From NCBI GenBank assembly GCA_025504975.1, contig JANUWI010000001.1, forward strand, positions 682,001 to 746,000: 64,000 nucleotides of DNA, given 5' to 3'. Positions 10,628-22,405 of the stretch are shown in pieces. The position numbers and the translations under genes are program-made. The notes below the pieces were generated by a model. The model did no database searches, had not been told where the DNA came from, and saw only the letters and a program-made list of their open reading frames with translations. Each line of letters starts with the position of its first letter. The stretch's first letter is position 1. This DNA comes from Plenodomus lindquistii. Taxonomy: Eukaryota > Ascomycota > Dothideomycetes > Pleosporales > Leptosphaeriaceae.

Positions 10628-12155
10628 ATGGCGAATACTGGTTTTATTATTGCGCTTGTCTTGGCTGGCGTTTTCGGATCGATACTGATCTGGTCGGTTG
10701 TTTACTACACTCGCCGTTACTTTTATCAGCAATGCCTTCAGCTAGACCACTGGTTCCATCTCATCAGCCCACGCCGAGGTGCGGCCAAATTTTGTGACCA
10801 CGAGAGATACCTGGATTGCGAGATATGTCTGAGGTATAGGTCACAACGTGAGAGGAGTCGCGAGTGGTCAAGGCAGCGCTACCGAAGCAGACATGATGGA
10901 GTGCATCGTATCACAGAGGTCCAAACTGAATGTATTGCGCAGCCCAGAATAAAGAAACCGGAACGATTGTTACAGACGGAGGCGATTGCTCAAAACCAGT
11001 GGTTCGCCGAACCCTACTACCAGCAAATGCCATGGCAGGAGCACATGGCGGCTCCGAACCAAACGCAATATCAACAGCCTGTGATATACCCCCATATACT
11101 ACAACAAATGGCATCGCCCGTTTTCACACCGGCGTATGCGCCTCAGATCCCGCTTACTGCAGTACCAGAGCCCGTGGGCCATCAGCATCGTAGCCAACAA
11201 GCGCAAAGTGAAGTCCGCTCCGATTCGACAAGATCCAGACATCACACACTGCAGACAGCCGAGCCACCTCCTCGTCGACAGCGCAAACGCGGACCACGCA
11301 AGGTCGACTTCATTCACATCTGTGATGAACTGCCAACATTCATTTTGCAACAGCAGAAGCCAGATAAAGCATCCTCGATATTGTCATCATCATCCTCTTC
11401 GTCATTGTCATCGCTGTCTTCATCGAGCTCAGGTGGCGGATCTGGCAGCACGCAGGAAGTGCCTCGTACATCTGTACCGAGTGCTGAGCGACCGGCAGCT
11501 GAAGGCCCTTTATTATATTTCCCCCAACAATGGTATGCTCCAGCTCAACCGGCTGCTCCAAACACACATACCGGACCATGGAACAATGAAGGTGCGGGTG
11601 GCATAAAGTTCAAACCTAGGTATGCACCATTCGAGACAGTGCAAAGTCATGTGGAGCGGCCGTGGAGGAGTCGTTCGAATGGGAAACATCCGACACCGAG
11701 TAATGCCCCTATTTCCCACTTGTTTGCTCTATGTGGGTGGTCTGAGGGGGAAGTAACTGTGCTCTTTGATTCTGGGAGAACACCCACTAACCGCTTCCGT
11801 GTTGACAGACTGTGACAGCTCGCCCGAACGTGTGAGGGGAAACCGGAGACAGCAGACGAGAAATAAGAAATCTGAAAGGGAGAAACTTCGAAGACAGCCG
11901 CACAGTCCGAGAAGGCACCAGGATAGCGATGCCTACAAGACTGGGAAGACGCAGACAGCCGCACATGATAGGAAGCAAACGACTTTGAGAGAGAGTAAAG
12001 ACGCACCAGCAGTAGTTGAAGGAACGAATGGCGACACGCCAAAGAAGGAACAGGAAGAGGAAGAGGAACCGAAGCCATGTCCAGAGTCTATAAAGACGGC
12101 GCTGTGCGAGCCGATGCCAGTGCCTGTCATTGAAGAAGCTTCAACGCCAGGTTGA
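10628..12155 (+). CDS. Uncharacterised single-span membrane protein with disordered tail
   Basis: Two exons, 10628-11732 and 11809-12155, joined across a 76-nt intron (GTGGGT..GACAG, branch CACTAAC), give 483 residues. An N-terminal hydrophobic span (about 4-27) is followed by a Cys/His group (CDHERYLDCEIC, about 58-70) that could bind metal, then Gln/Tyr/Pro-rich sequence, a Ser run (about 250-270) and a highly charged C-terminus (Lys/Arg, then Glu). No known domain is recognised. Without the intron the frame stops at 11815 after 396 residues. An alternative in-frame ATG at 10496 would add 44 residues. Probably membrane-anchored with a cytosolic disordered tail; the function is unknown. Confidence 0.6.
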
Positions 12156-12521
12156 CGAAGTTTCCATAGACGAAGATTAAAGTTTCAATACAATCTCCAG
12201 TGCCTGTACATGTTTTGTTCGTAGAAGGTGGTCAAAGTCGACGATGGTGGCTAATGGGACTGCGCGATGAGGGAGCATCTGAAGTAGAGCAGGACGAGCG
12301 AGTGGGGTTGTGTATGTACCGCTATGTCGACCCCTGTCGTGCACGGACTGCCAACGTCACCGTTGGGGTGCGTGAATGCCTGGGGAGCTTCAACACCTTT
12401 GGGATGCCCGCCAGACACGCAGCTTCGTCCCCTCCAACACACACCCTCTCCCATTCGCTCTGTGCCACCAACGCTTGTCCCGCAGACGCCCGTCTCTGCC
12501 CTTGACACGTGACTCGGCAAC
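12156..12521. other. Intergenic, Snx41 promoter side
   Basis: No gene is seen. The stretch just before 12522 is C-rich with CAACAC/CACACC motifs, as in many fungal leaders. Confidence 0.4.
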
Positions 12522-14678
12522 ATGTGGGACGACGAGGACAACAATCCATATGGATCTTTTGCCCGCCATGACTCCAACGCTTCAGACGGGCCTGGCCTGG
12601 CCTCGCCTGCTGCCCGTGAGGCTCCCAGACATGCCGTGCAGTAGAGGAGAGCGCCCCCGCTAAACCATGCTCAGTTCCCTATCGTCCCGCGACGCCGCCC
12701 TCGGACGCTTCTTCCTCGCCCGCCCAGGAGTCCCCCGAGTATGTCTCGCAGCGGGACATGAGCGATGTCGACTACGGCGAGGAGCAAGACGACGGCGGCG
12801 AGACTGCGCCTCCCCGGAAGGGCGGCTACGACGCACGCGTGGAGCAATGGCTGCACGAGAACCCCGGCCAGCTCGTCTTGATCACCAGCGCGGGCAAGGA
12901 CGGCGTCAACTACATCCAGTACACAATCAACTGTGGCGGCCTCGAGGTGAAGCGGCGCTATTCCGAGTTCGCCTCGCTTCGCGCCTCGCTGGTCAGCCTG
13001 CACCCAACGTTGATCATACCCCCGATACCCGAGAAGCACACCATGGCAGACTACGCCGCCAAGCCGACCAAGGCAAAGGAAGACGCCGGCATCATAGAGC
13101 TGAGGAAGCGCATGCTGGCAATGTTCCTCAACCGCTGCAGGAAGATGAAGGATGTGCTCGAGGACGGCGTCTTCTGGAGATTCCTCGATCCATACACCAG
13201 CTGGGTACGTCCTTTATAGCTTGTGCTGGCATTGTCCCGTGCTGACTTGATGGCCTGCAGAACGATGTTCTCACCAGCCCTCCAGTTTCCAACATTCCCA
13301 AGCAAATCCTCAAGGCGCCTCCACTCGACACCGCAAACCCCACTCAGGCGCACAGCTATCTGCCGGTGCCTTCCTCGTCTGCCAAGCTCAAGTCTGGAGG
13401 GCCAACCTCCAGTTCAGGCACGCCTGCTTCTCCAGCAAACAACGCATCCATGCCCTCAGCTGCTGCACACACGACACCAGGACCACAGATCTTCGGCCGC
13501 TTCCCACCAGAGACGCGCGACATGTCGGAAGAGGAACTTGACCCGTATTTTGTGCACTTTGAGACGTCATCGAAAGAGCTGGAAACGCTCCTCCAGGGTC
13601 CTACGGAGAAGGTCAATCGGCGTTTGTTGATGCATCTTGGGAACTGGGGAGAAGACATGGCGGACCTGGGCGCAAAATTCAATGCCTTCTCGCTCTCCGA
13701 ACAGACGCAAACACTCGCTTCAGCCATCGAGAAGACTGGCCAAGCTGTAGACTCCACATATATTGCAACGACGGAACTGTCATCATCGCTGAGCGCAAGT
13801 TTCGCAGAGCCCATGCGTGAGAGTGCGCAGTTTGCTGGTGTTGTTCGCGCCGTCCTCAGATATCGGGTGCTCAAGCGGATACAAGAGGACATGACAAAGG
13901 ACGAATTGGAGAAAAAGCGCAGTCTGCTTGAATCACTAGAGCGTAGTGAAGCCGAAGCCAAACGTTTGGAACAGCACCTGAGCGGCGCTGGCCATGTCCC
14001 GCCGGACAATCGAAGGAGAGCAGCGTCTAATAGCTCACAGAGAAGTGGGGGTGAGCCTGAGCACCGGAGGCCTGACGAAGATAGAGCTTCAATTGATTCA
14101 GACTTCCCACCAACACATGGTGATGTACCTTCGAGCGCTCAGGGTATCCCAGAGAACGGTAACTCGCCCCCAGGAAGCCCGCATAGAAAGACAGCCAGTG
14201 GCAATTTTGTCACGAACAAGCTGTTTGGTTCGATTACACATGCCTTCAGAGGTATGGCAGACGTCGATCCAGAGAAGACAAGACGGGACCAGATTGGAAA
14301 GACACGCGATAGCCTAGTACAGGTAAGACGGCATGGCTGTCAATCAAGGAAGAGACTGTTTACTGACTGTCCTTGCAGCTCGAGCAAGCGTTAGAAGTAG
14401 CAGAAAAGGACACCAAAGACGCGAGCTCAGGCGTCATGAAAGATCTTAGGAGGTTTCAGGCAGAGAAAGAAGATGATCTGCGACGGTACATGGTAAGACT
14501 ACACTTGCAACCACTCCATGCTTTGCATCTCCCCATTGACCATATGTAGATGGAGTTTGCACAATGCCATGTCGATTGGGCAAAACGAAACAAGGCTGCG
14601 TGGGAAGAAGCAAAAGCAGAAGTCAATAACATCACGATACAAGCTGAGGAATATCAAAGAAGTGCCGAGGAGTTGTAA
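12522..14678 (+). CDS. snx41: Sorting nexin Snx41/Atg20 type (PX-BAR)
   Basis: Five exons, 12522-12615, 12675-13204, 13261-14322, 14379-14492 and 14550-14678, all in phase, give 642 residues. The N-terminus MWDDEDNNPYGSF is characteristic of fungal Snx41. A PX domain spans about 100-208 with the phosphoinositide-binding RRYSEF and a conserved PPIPEKHT. The remainder is a helical BAR region interrupted by a Ser/Pro/Gly-rich disordered stretch, and it ends in a coiled coil. Snx41 and Atg20 pair with Snx4 to recycle cargo from endosomes and to support selective autophagy. Filamentous fungi often have one such gene, so Snx41 and Atg20 cannot be separated here. It lies 6 kb from vps17, another PX-BAR gene. 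Confidence 0.88.
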
Positions 14679-16185
14679 TGGTATGGAGAGGTAATGGCTG
14701 GGTACGTTGTAGTCTAAGGCGGCGATACGTTTGCATAGCCAAAGGCGACTGCAACTTGATTGACCAGCTGCTGGTGGAATTGATCAGCATCAAGCATCGT
14801 TCAAACAACGTTCCGTGTGTGAGGTTTACACTTTGGTAGAAATCGCTTCAAAAGCCGTCCTTTGCTGCTAACAGGTTGTAGCGAAATCTTGCGACGCTCT
14901 TGTCCGGCTATGACGAGGTATTGAGCCAGAGTTGAGTCCGTGACTATGGCTTCGAATATTTCGAGTCGGATAGAGAAACTTGTTACTTTTCATGCATATG
15001 CTCTGAGATTGCTAACCGTTAGTAACATTGTACCGAAGCCGTGAGCCGGCAGCCATGCACTAGAACATGATGTTACGGTTATAATGGACTCTAGAGCTGA
15101 CAGTTGTAATTCGGTGCCATTCTTTGTATGGGTTGATGCTCCACTTGAAAGATCTCTCGAGCTTCTTGTGTCAAGTTCGTCGGAACCTCGGACAAGTATT
15201 ACGAGTACCAATGTTAGGGTTTTCGAGTTGTCCGATGAAAAGATTTGACTTGAGTCACGACAAGTTGGAATTGGGAAATGCGAGTATACTACACGCTTCA
15301 AGCATACTTTCTGGGCGATGTTAGATTTAGTCATTCAACGACGCCAACGGAATGACTGATCGTTTGGCAGTTGGTCTCGAGTTGCTGACCATTTGACTCG
15401 ATCTTAATTTGACAGGAGCGTTACGCATTATACCCCTTGTAACGTCTGGCGCAGCGGAAGAAAGTCGCGCTCATGTCCAGAGAACGCTCCATCAGTTTAT
15501 ACAACATTCATATTCCCAGAGTCCATGGCGTGCCCCAGTATACGCTTCTAGGATTGAATGCAGGGCTGTAATTACTTGTACAGCTGTAGCCGCGAAGCTC
15601 GTTCACATGACCTCCTTAGGTACTACAAAATGTACGTATTCATAGAAGGCAGACTGTTTGACTAGAGAATTCCAAGGAAGCTATAGAGTGCTGAGTAGCT
15701 AACAACAGCTTCTTACATTGAGGCTAGACATCCCACGCTGCCTGCTGCAGGAGAAGCGGGGTAGACTTTTAACTGCAAACACAGACGCTTGGATTTTGCA
15801 ACATCGTTCTCTCCGCTAAGAAAAGGCGAAGGTAGGGAAATGCTCACTGATGTAGTCACTAGTTATAACAGCAGAGCTGTAATCATGTCTAAACAATTTG
15901 TTGCCGATCAAAGTCTATTTGAAAGTCATTCTGAGTGATGGAGAGAGAATGTTCCTGGTTGGCCAACTTCCCACTACACTGCAAAGTATTAGGTTTAAAT
16001 CAAGAGTGGTTGCCCTCATTAATTACCTAACTCAAATCTCTATCTAACAATTGAGTTATGTGTATATCTGGGCTAACAGATATAGTGTAGTTTAGTGGGG
16101 TGGGGGCAAAAATTGGATTTGTCGCCGCCACCTCGACGCATCTTCCACCCACAATCCCCAGGACTGCAAAATGATAAAAAAGAAC
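14679..16185. other. Gene-poor stretch before the tRNA
   Basis: About 1.5 kb with no convincing gene. A minus-strand open frame of 114 codons (14990-15334) starts with ATG but has no recognisable domain, splice context or composition bias, so it is not called. The base composition looks more AT-rich than that of the neighbouring genes by eye. Confidence 0.4.
16176..16181 (-). terminator. Pol III T-run terminator of tRNA-iMet
   Basis: Six consecutive A on the plus strand read as TTTTTT on the minus strand, starting 5 bases after the tRNA 3' end. This is the standard RNA polymerase III stop. Confidence 0.75.
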
Positions 16186-16257
16186 TAGCTGTCGCACGTT
16201 TCGATCGTGCGTCCTCCGGGTTATGAGCCCGGCGCGCTTCCGCTGCGCCAGACAGCT
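16186..16257 (-). tRNA. Initiator tRNA-Met (anticodon CAU)
   Basis: A 72-nt intronless cloverleaf on the minus strand. The acceptor stem pairs AGCTGTC with GACAGCT, plus a discriminator A. The D arm is TGGCGCAGCGGAAGCGCG, the anticodon stem is CCGGG/CCCGG around CTCATAA, and the T stem is GCACG/CGTGC. The first pair A1-U72, the T loop ATCGAAA (A in place of T at position 54) and the three G-C pairs next to the anticodon mark it as the eukaryotic initiator rather than elongator Met-tRNA. Internal A and B box sequences are part of these arms. Confidence 0.95.
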
Positions 16258-16597
16258 TCTCAAGTCTTTGATTGATGAAAGGTTGGGGCATTAGGAAAAA
16301 AATATCGACGATGAAAATGGAGCCCAACATGACCGCGTCAAGCCCTTACAGCGGGTAAAGGCCCAAATTGAAAATCATGTGAAGGGGAACGTAGCACTGA
16401 AGTCTCTGACAATGAGTCACATATCCATAGGCCGATGTCGCCGAGTAACTAACCCTTGTATCCGTTCGGTGACCCACTACAAAGACCTGAACACCACGCT
16501 AAGAGCATTCCCTTCTTTATCGATATCACAAAACGATCAATTCCTGTCACAAGATCCTCTTCAAATCAGAATTTTCAGCATTTACTCAACCCTTCAA
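16258..16597. other. Between the amidase 3' end and tRNA-iMet
   Basis: About 340 bases with no gene recognised. It contains the amidase 3' flank and the upstream region of the minus-strand tRNA. Confidence 0.4.
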
Positions 16598-18795
16598 TCA
16601 CCTTGAAAATGCCCCTGAACTATCATCTCCCAAGCCCCTGAATGCAATCCGTCCATGACTCCTCAAAACCTCACACACCGTCTCAGGACTCAATTCATAC
16701 CCACTCTTCCTCCACCTCGCATTCAGCCAATCAGCCAACGCATCTGCCGAGCAGCTGAATCTCCTCGTATCCCACTCATGCAGAATCAAGTCGACAATCG
16801 GCTGATCAGGCAGGGGTTCCGGATTCGGGTCCTGCAGCGGCACGGATGACAGCGGCATGGGCAGTGCACGTGGAGGGAATATGTTCTCGTAGGCGGTGAG
16901 GAAGTGCAGTAATGTGTGTTCAGTGTTTGGCCGCGAGGCGATTGTCATGCCAAAGGGCTGGCCGTTGAGTTTCAGGGCGGACAACGGACAGGCGGCGGTG
17001 GGATAGCCGGCTGCAGCGGCGAGGGAGGAGAGGGGGGCGTCACCAGGTGCGACGATCACGTCGAGGGATAGGCTGGTAAAGAGGAAGTCGAGGCCTTCGG
17101 GGCCGCCGGCGGTCTGGAGGTGTTGGCGTGCAGCATTGATTTCTTCGCGTTTGGTGTTGGCCTGGTGGGCAGCCATGAGGTCATTCTGGCTAGGACATGC
17201 TATACACGATTAGTACTGATGAGGGGCTGAAGAGGAGCGGGCTCACTTGGGGGGAGACAAAGCTCAGGGTGCTCAAGGTTGAAGTTGATGATTTCGGCGA
17301 GAGAATGCATCTTCGTAAATTTGAAGTCACGGATGAACTCTGTCAGACAGTCCTTGAACTCGGAGTCTAATATGGATCAGTAGAGGCAATATTGCACCAA
17401 TTGGGGACTCCTCACAAACGACGGGCTCGAAGCAGTTTTTCCCGTTAACGGTGAGACTCGACTGGTTGGGCAATTCTACGGGATACACAACATCGACGCC
17501 TAGTTCAATCATACCCTGAACGATCATATCGTACTTTTGTGTCTACAGCATCATGTCAGCACTGCATACCAACTAAACGAGACATCCTGGTACATCACGA
17601 TGGCTGACGTGAGCAAAATCGGACCTAGATAACTCACCATGAATCTCTCAGCATCAGCATTGATCCTACCTGTCTTCCGCCAAGCCTTCCAGATTGTTGG
17701 TTCGCAGATCCCGATCCTAAGGGTACCGAAGTCTGGCTTGATTTTGAAGGGCCTTCGGGGTGCTCTTACGCAATCCTCCTGACCCGAGGGCATCATCATG
17801 GCGTCCATCAAGGCTACAAGATCTTTCGCTGATTTCGCCTTTTATTGTCAGCTATGGTCACTGTACGTTCTTGGAGCACTTACCATGCCGCCCACAGCAT
17901 CAAAGGTCTTGCTCAAGTTGAAGATCCCGTCCATCGGTACTTCGCCAGCGGTTGGTTTCAGCGCGTACAAACTTGCGCGGTTAGCAGGAGTGATGAGTGA
18001 TCCAATCGTATCAGTTCCAATAGCGAGGGTGCTGAATCCAGAAGCTACCGCTACAGCTGATCCAGTAGATGACCCACCCGGAGCAGAAAGCTCCCAATGC
18101 AGTTTTCTCTTCGCGATGTGTCTTGAAACATAGGGCGATTGACACTGTCCTCCGACTGCGGACCATCCCGGTGGCATTGAGGGATTTTTCAGGCCACAGA
18201 ATTCTGTCAGGTTGGATTTTCCAAGAATAATCATGCCGCTATTGAGCAACCTCTCGACGATCGTCGCACTTTTCTTGGGTATACATCCCACGAACGCATA
18301 TGAACCTACGCACAAGAGTGAGTCTATTGGCCGCTTATAAGCGTAACACGAAGACGTACCGACTGTAGTATCCATTCCCAGCTTCTCGTCTGTCATGATG
18401 TTGTCTTTCAGGACAATTGGGATCCCATGCAGCGGTCCGCGGATTTTCCCTATTGCGCGCTCATCATCAAGCCTCCTAGCAACCTTCAACACCTCGCGTT
18501 TGGGCGCCACCGATATAAGGGCTCGCAATTGTCGGCCCCTCCTATTGTGTAACTCAATCTCCCGAAGGTATAACTGCACAATCTGAACGCTGGTGATAGC
18601 TTTTGCGTTTAACAACTCTGAAAGCTCGAACGCCGATGCTGTAAGAGGATCGAATTCTGGCAGCCATGTTTCATCCGCCGACGATGTGAAGGATGCTTTG
18701 CGCGGGCTGTTCGACTCGGCAATACCACTCGGCGGCCGGGCCTGGTTGACGTTTGGTGCAAGCGCCGTCTTCAGATACTTGAACACCTTCGGCAT
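16598..18795 (-). CDS. Amidase-signature hydrolase
   Basis: Six exons on the minus strand, 18795-18360, 18305-17884, 17838-17638, 17542-17416, 17366-17247 and 17199-16598, all in phase, give 635 residues. The amidase-signature catalytic triad is visible: Lys130 in GIPIVLKDN, a Ser in APGGSSTGSA (about 224-225) and the nucleophile Ser248 in GTDTIGS. The family hydrolyses amides (fatty-acid amides, acetamide, carbamates), and the substrate cannot be read from sequence. The first 45 or so residues are variable, with no clear signal peptide. The first intron is 54 nt, a multiple of three without a stop, so its retention would only insert 18 residues. It borders a long gene-poor tract. Confidence 0.87.
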
Positions 18796-21700
18796 GTTGA
18801 TCGAACACTATGCGTACGATGGCGCGATGGAAAGTTGCCGGAGAAAGGGAGTGATGTATATGAAAGATAAGAATCTATGGACTTCAACAAGGGATCTCAG
18901 ACATGTGGAACAAAGTATCAGAGGATCGACATGTGAGATAAGCGTTGCTGGTTGTAGAGGGAGAGGACTCCACGCGTTTGCCACGAACCTGGGCTGCACT
19001 AGACGATGTATATTCCCCAGGAGACAACTCTGGAACGAACACAAGTGGCTGCGGATTCTGCGCGCGCACTCTTGTCATCCTAGCTCCACCGAATGGAAGG
19101 CTCGCCTCCGGACATCCTGGTTCATGGCGTCCATAAGCTCAGTGTGGTCATGCTGTTGGTGGCTTCCACCACCAATGGAGTGGAAATGCACCTAGTAGGG
19201 TCATCAACGCATGTCGCTTATTCGCAGAAATGCCGAGCGCCTTGTGCTTTACCTAGTAGTAGTACAACAATTTACCCGGGACGCAGGGCCGCACGGAGCT
19301 ATAGACGGCTGAGACCCTTGCGTGACCATGATGAGTGCAGGACAGCGTGGCTGCTCGTCTGCTTCTAACCAATATCTGGGTACAAATGCAGGAGCTGGCG
19401 TGTGATGCTGCTACTGTTTCGTGAAGCCTGCTGTGCCATCGGACTTTTATGTCATATAGACCTTAAGATCCAGAAGCATGCCCCGTGTGTGCTATGTGAA
19501 TACGTCCTGTTGTACTGCAAGAGGAACCTTACATCTCGTGATCTTTTGCATATGAGTGTCGTGTCAGCTAATAGAGCTGCACCCAGGAACATTTAGAATG
19601 ACGTTTATACTTCCCCTTTCTCAAGGCCATAGTAGAAGATATGTCGCTGTCTCTAAAAGCAGTTCAAGAAAACAGTAGGCCCTCCAGGCTGCAAGCCGAA
19701 CGGTGGCACAGCAAAGGCGATTATCTTCGCGTCAGCACCATCTTCGCTTTCGCGTGGGTGGAGATGACGCGAATTGGGTGTGGTCAGGAGTGGAGTGTGG
19801 ACCCCAGACCCTTGCAGGCTTGCTCGATGCGCGTTGGGGTTTGGGCGAGGTTGGTCGCGTTGCTTTGCGGGGGATCGACTCTCAGGATCCTCGTGACCCA
19901 AAACCTAAGATCATAGGCCATCGCTTGAAGCACCACGCGATAACAGAGACAGAGTTGCGGTATTTTGACGTGTCAAGCCAACAGTATAGTACGCTCTGAC
20001 GAGAACAAGCCACTCAGCCTGACATAAAGCCACCCCGGAGCAGCTCAGCCGTGAAAAGGGTGGAAGAACTCGGTTGGCGTACCGCGGCACGGTGCTCTAA
20101 GACCCTCGAACCACCCTGTCATGCGGCAAAACTGGAAAGACAGCCTTGAAGTGGCCGTCACATACGCGCAAATATTTTGTGGTGTGGCCAGACGGTCGTC
20201 GACGCAACTCTGGCAATGTGCCAGGTGCCGGCCCCACCCTTTCAATATCGACGCCACGCTGCTCATATTGTCGCCCAGGTAGGTACACGAAACATTCTGA
20301 TCAAGTGATGCCCTATGCGGAAGACATTTGCTGGTCCGGATCGTACTAGAGGCCTCGATTTAATATACGACTGCCGCTGAAAAGTGAAAAGCCGGCCCAG
20401 GGTTTGGACAGGAGAGGATGCAACACACGGCTCACACCTGCGTGAGTGTCGACAGTGAGTCAGGTGAAGTAGCCGAGTATGTAAAAGTAGAGTGTGCTGA
20501 TATGAACGATAAAGATCATCTTCAAGACGTACACCATGTTGTGCAGGTCAACGTTTCTGCATGATAACCATACCATATTGCCGATCGCAGCACTTTAGCA
20601 CATGGAACGGACGCCGCGATTATCGTCGATCAGCCTTCTCAACTCTCGGTACGCGAAATCTGCACTCCTCGTCTTCTGCAAGATCGGGTGTGCTCACGAG
20701 TACGAGTGCATCTTCCATATGGTGAATCACCTTTACATGCTTCAATGACTTCAGCTAACGTGTCTTTGAAGCACCGGTATGGCCTCTAGGCTAAGCTTAC
20801 AGAAAGCGAACAAACTTGTTTCGATGTAACTGAGGTCTCAAAGAAGTATACAACACTTACCCTATATCTGGTTAATCCAGGATGAAAGCGGCACGAGATC
20901 GCCCTTCACATGTTCAACGACAAAGGCAGACTTGTGGAGGACTTCCGAGAACATTTATGACAGCGGTCGCGCACGCAGATAACATAGAGAATCAAAGCAC
21001 CGATTACATCCGAAATTGAAGGAGCGGGGAGATTTCATCCCGTCGTGGTGCGATATTCAATCAAATCAAGCAGAGAAGGACGTCGACAGGCACCTTCCAT
21101 GTCCACGAGCAACGGCAGACTTACGCAAGATAATCGTGAGAACGATGAGACTTTGCCAGCCAATCTCATGACGGTATAATCGATCAGTTCGGGTAATCGA
21201 ATCATTTCTTAGGCTGACCAAAAGGGAGGCTGCCAGCACCAAACGAAATGCAGCCGACACCAACTCAAATTCGCGAAAGAAGATCGTGCCATCTTCAACG
21301 TGCTCAGAAATTTCAGGGGCGGTAAGAACAAGTTGTAAAGACTTGCGGGATCATCAGCCGCTCCCGTGATGGAACTCACTAATTGTCATGGGTTTGACAC
21401 ACGAACGTGTGTGTCGCCATCACGGTGCACTATCAGTCAGTTTCCTGTCTATTGAGGACCATCGTAGGCATGATTTGACACTATTAGATCTTCATTGCTC
21501 CAACACTGCCTCTTGAACCCCTTTTGGCTCTCGTATCATAGCCATGTCAATAAGTAGTTCCCCAGCGTAGCCTCTTGGAAGTATCAACAGATTAGACCGC
21601 TTGATAACTGATTGCCTGCATAGGCAGTGAGATCTAGGTCACTGCAAAGGGATCGTTCTCAATACGACGGCTGACCGTCCCAGATGCGTCAATGTATACA

Positions 21701-22405
21701 GCTCGACTGAACATCGAAACGACGTTATCTCTAGTTTCAGGTGAACTGAACACATGCAAAAGGTCGACGGTAAAGTTCGAGACTCCCACCCAACTTTCAG
21801 CGTTATCCTCATGATCTCAGGAACATGGGTATCAGGACGCGGGTATAACGAGGCATAGAGCGCAAACATGTCACAACTCCCGTGTACGTACACATTTCAA
21901 CTATCAACTTGCGATATTTAAGTGAGACTGATCTCACATGAGCTGGAATGTTCTATCACTTCTATATTCATGTGTTTCTTCGGACCTAGGCACTCACTAA
22001 TACTGTGTCCCTCGCACATATTATAGGGCATCTTCACTCACCCAGGCCTCGTCTTCTTTCAGATACCTCCACGTGGAGAGGGATGGAGACCCCCAATTTC
22101 CTTCACTAGTATCACTCACCCGGAACGTCTGCAGCTTCACTGAGGACTTTACTTCTCTCCCTTTCGTAGCCTATATATTGAACGCTCCCCTCAATAACCC
22201 ATCACTCCTACACCATCTTCTTCTTGCCCATACCACTAGACATCATTGGGTGCCACACTAAATTCACTCTATACACCTCGTATATCTCAACACTGTACAG
22301 CAGGCAAGTTTGTTGTGACACCTCCTGCGTATCTATGATGTACTGACCTTTCCATAGCTTGCCGTACCGGCCATATAACCCAGCCAAATCAACTCCACTA
22401 CCCCT
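18796..22405. other. Gene-poor tract of about 3.6 kb
   Basis: No convincing protein gene, RNA gene or complete mobile element was found. Open frames up to 200 codons near the left edge overlap the antisense of the amidase and are shadows. Stops are frequent in all frames between about 19.4 and 22.0 kb. No terminal inverted repeats were recognised by eye. It could be old, mutated repeat DNA or simply long regulatory sequence. The last 400 bases, with CA/CT-rich sequence, probably hold the promoter and leader of the GTPase. Confidence 0.5.

Noticed and set aside
14990..15334. 114-codon minus-strand frame in the gap before the tRNA
   Set aside because: It starts with ATG but shows random Ser/Thr-rich composition and no recognisable motif or splice context.
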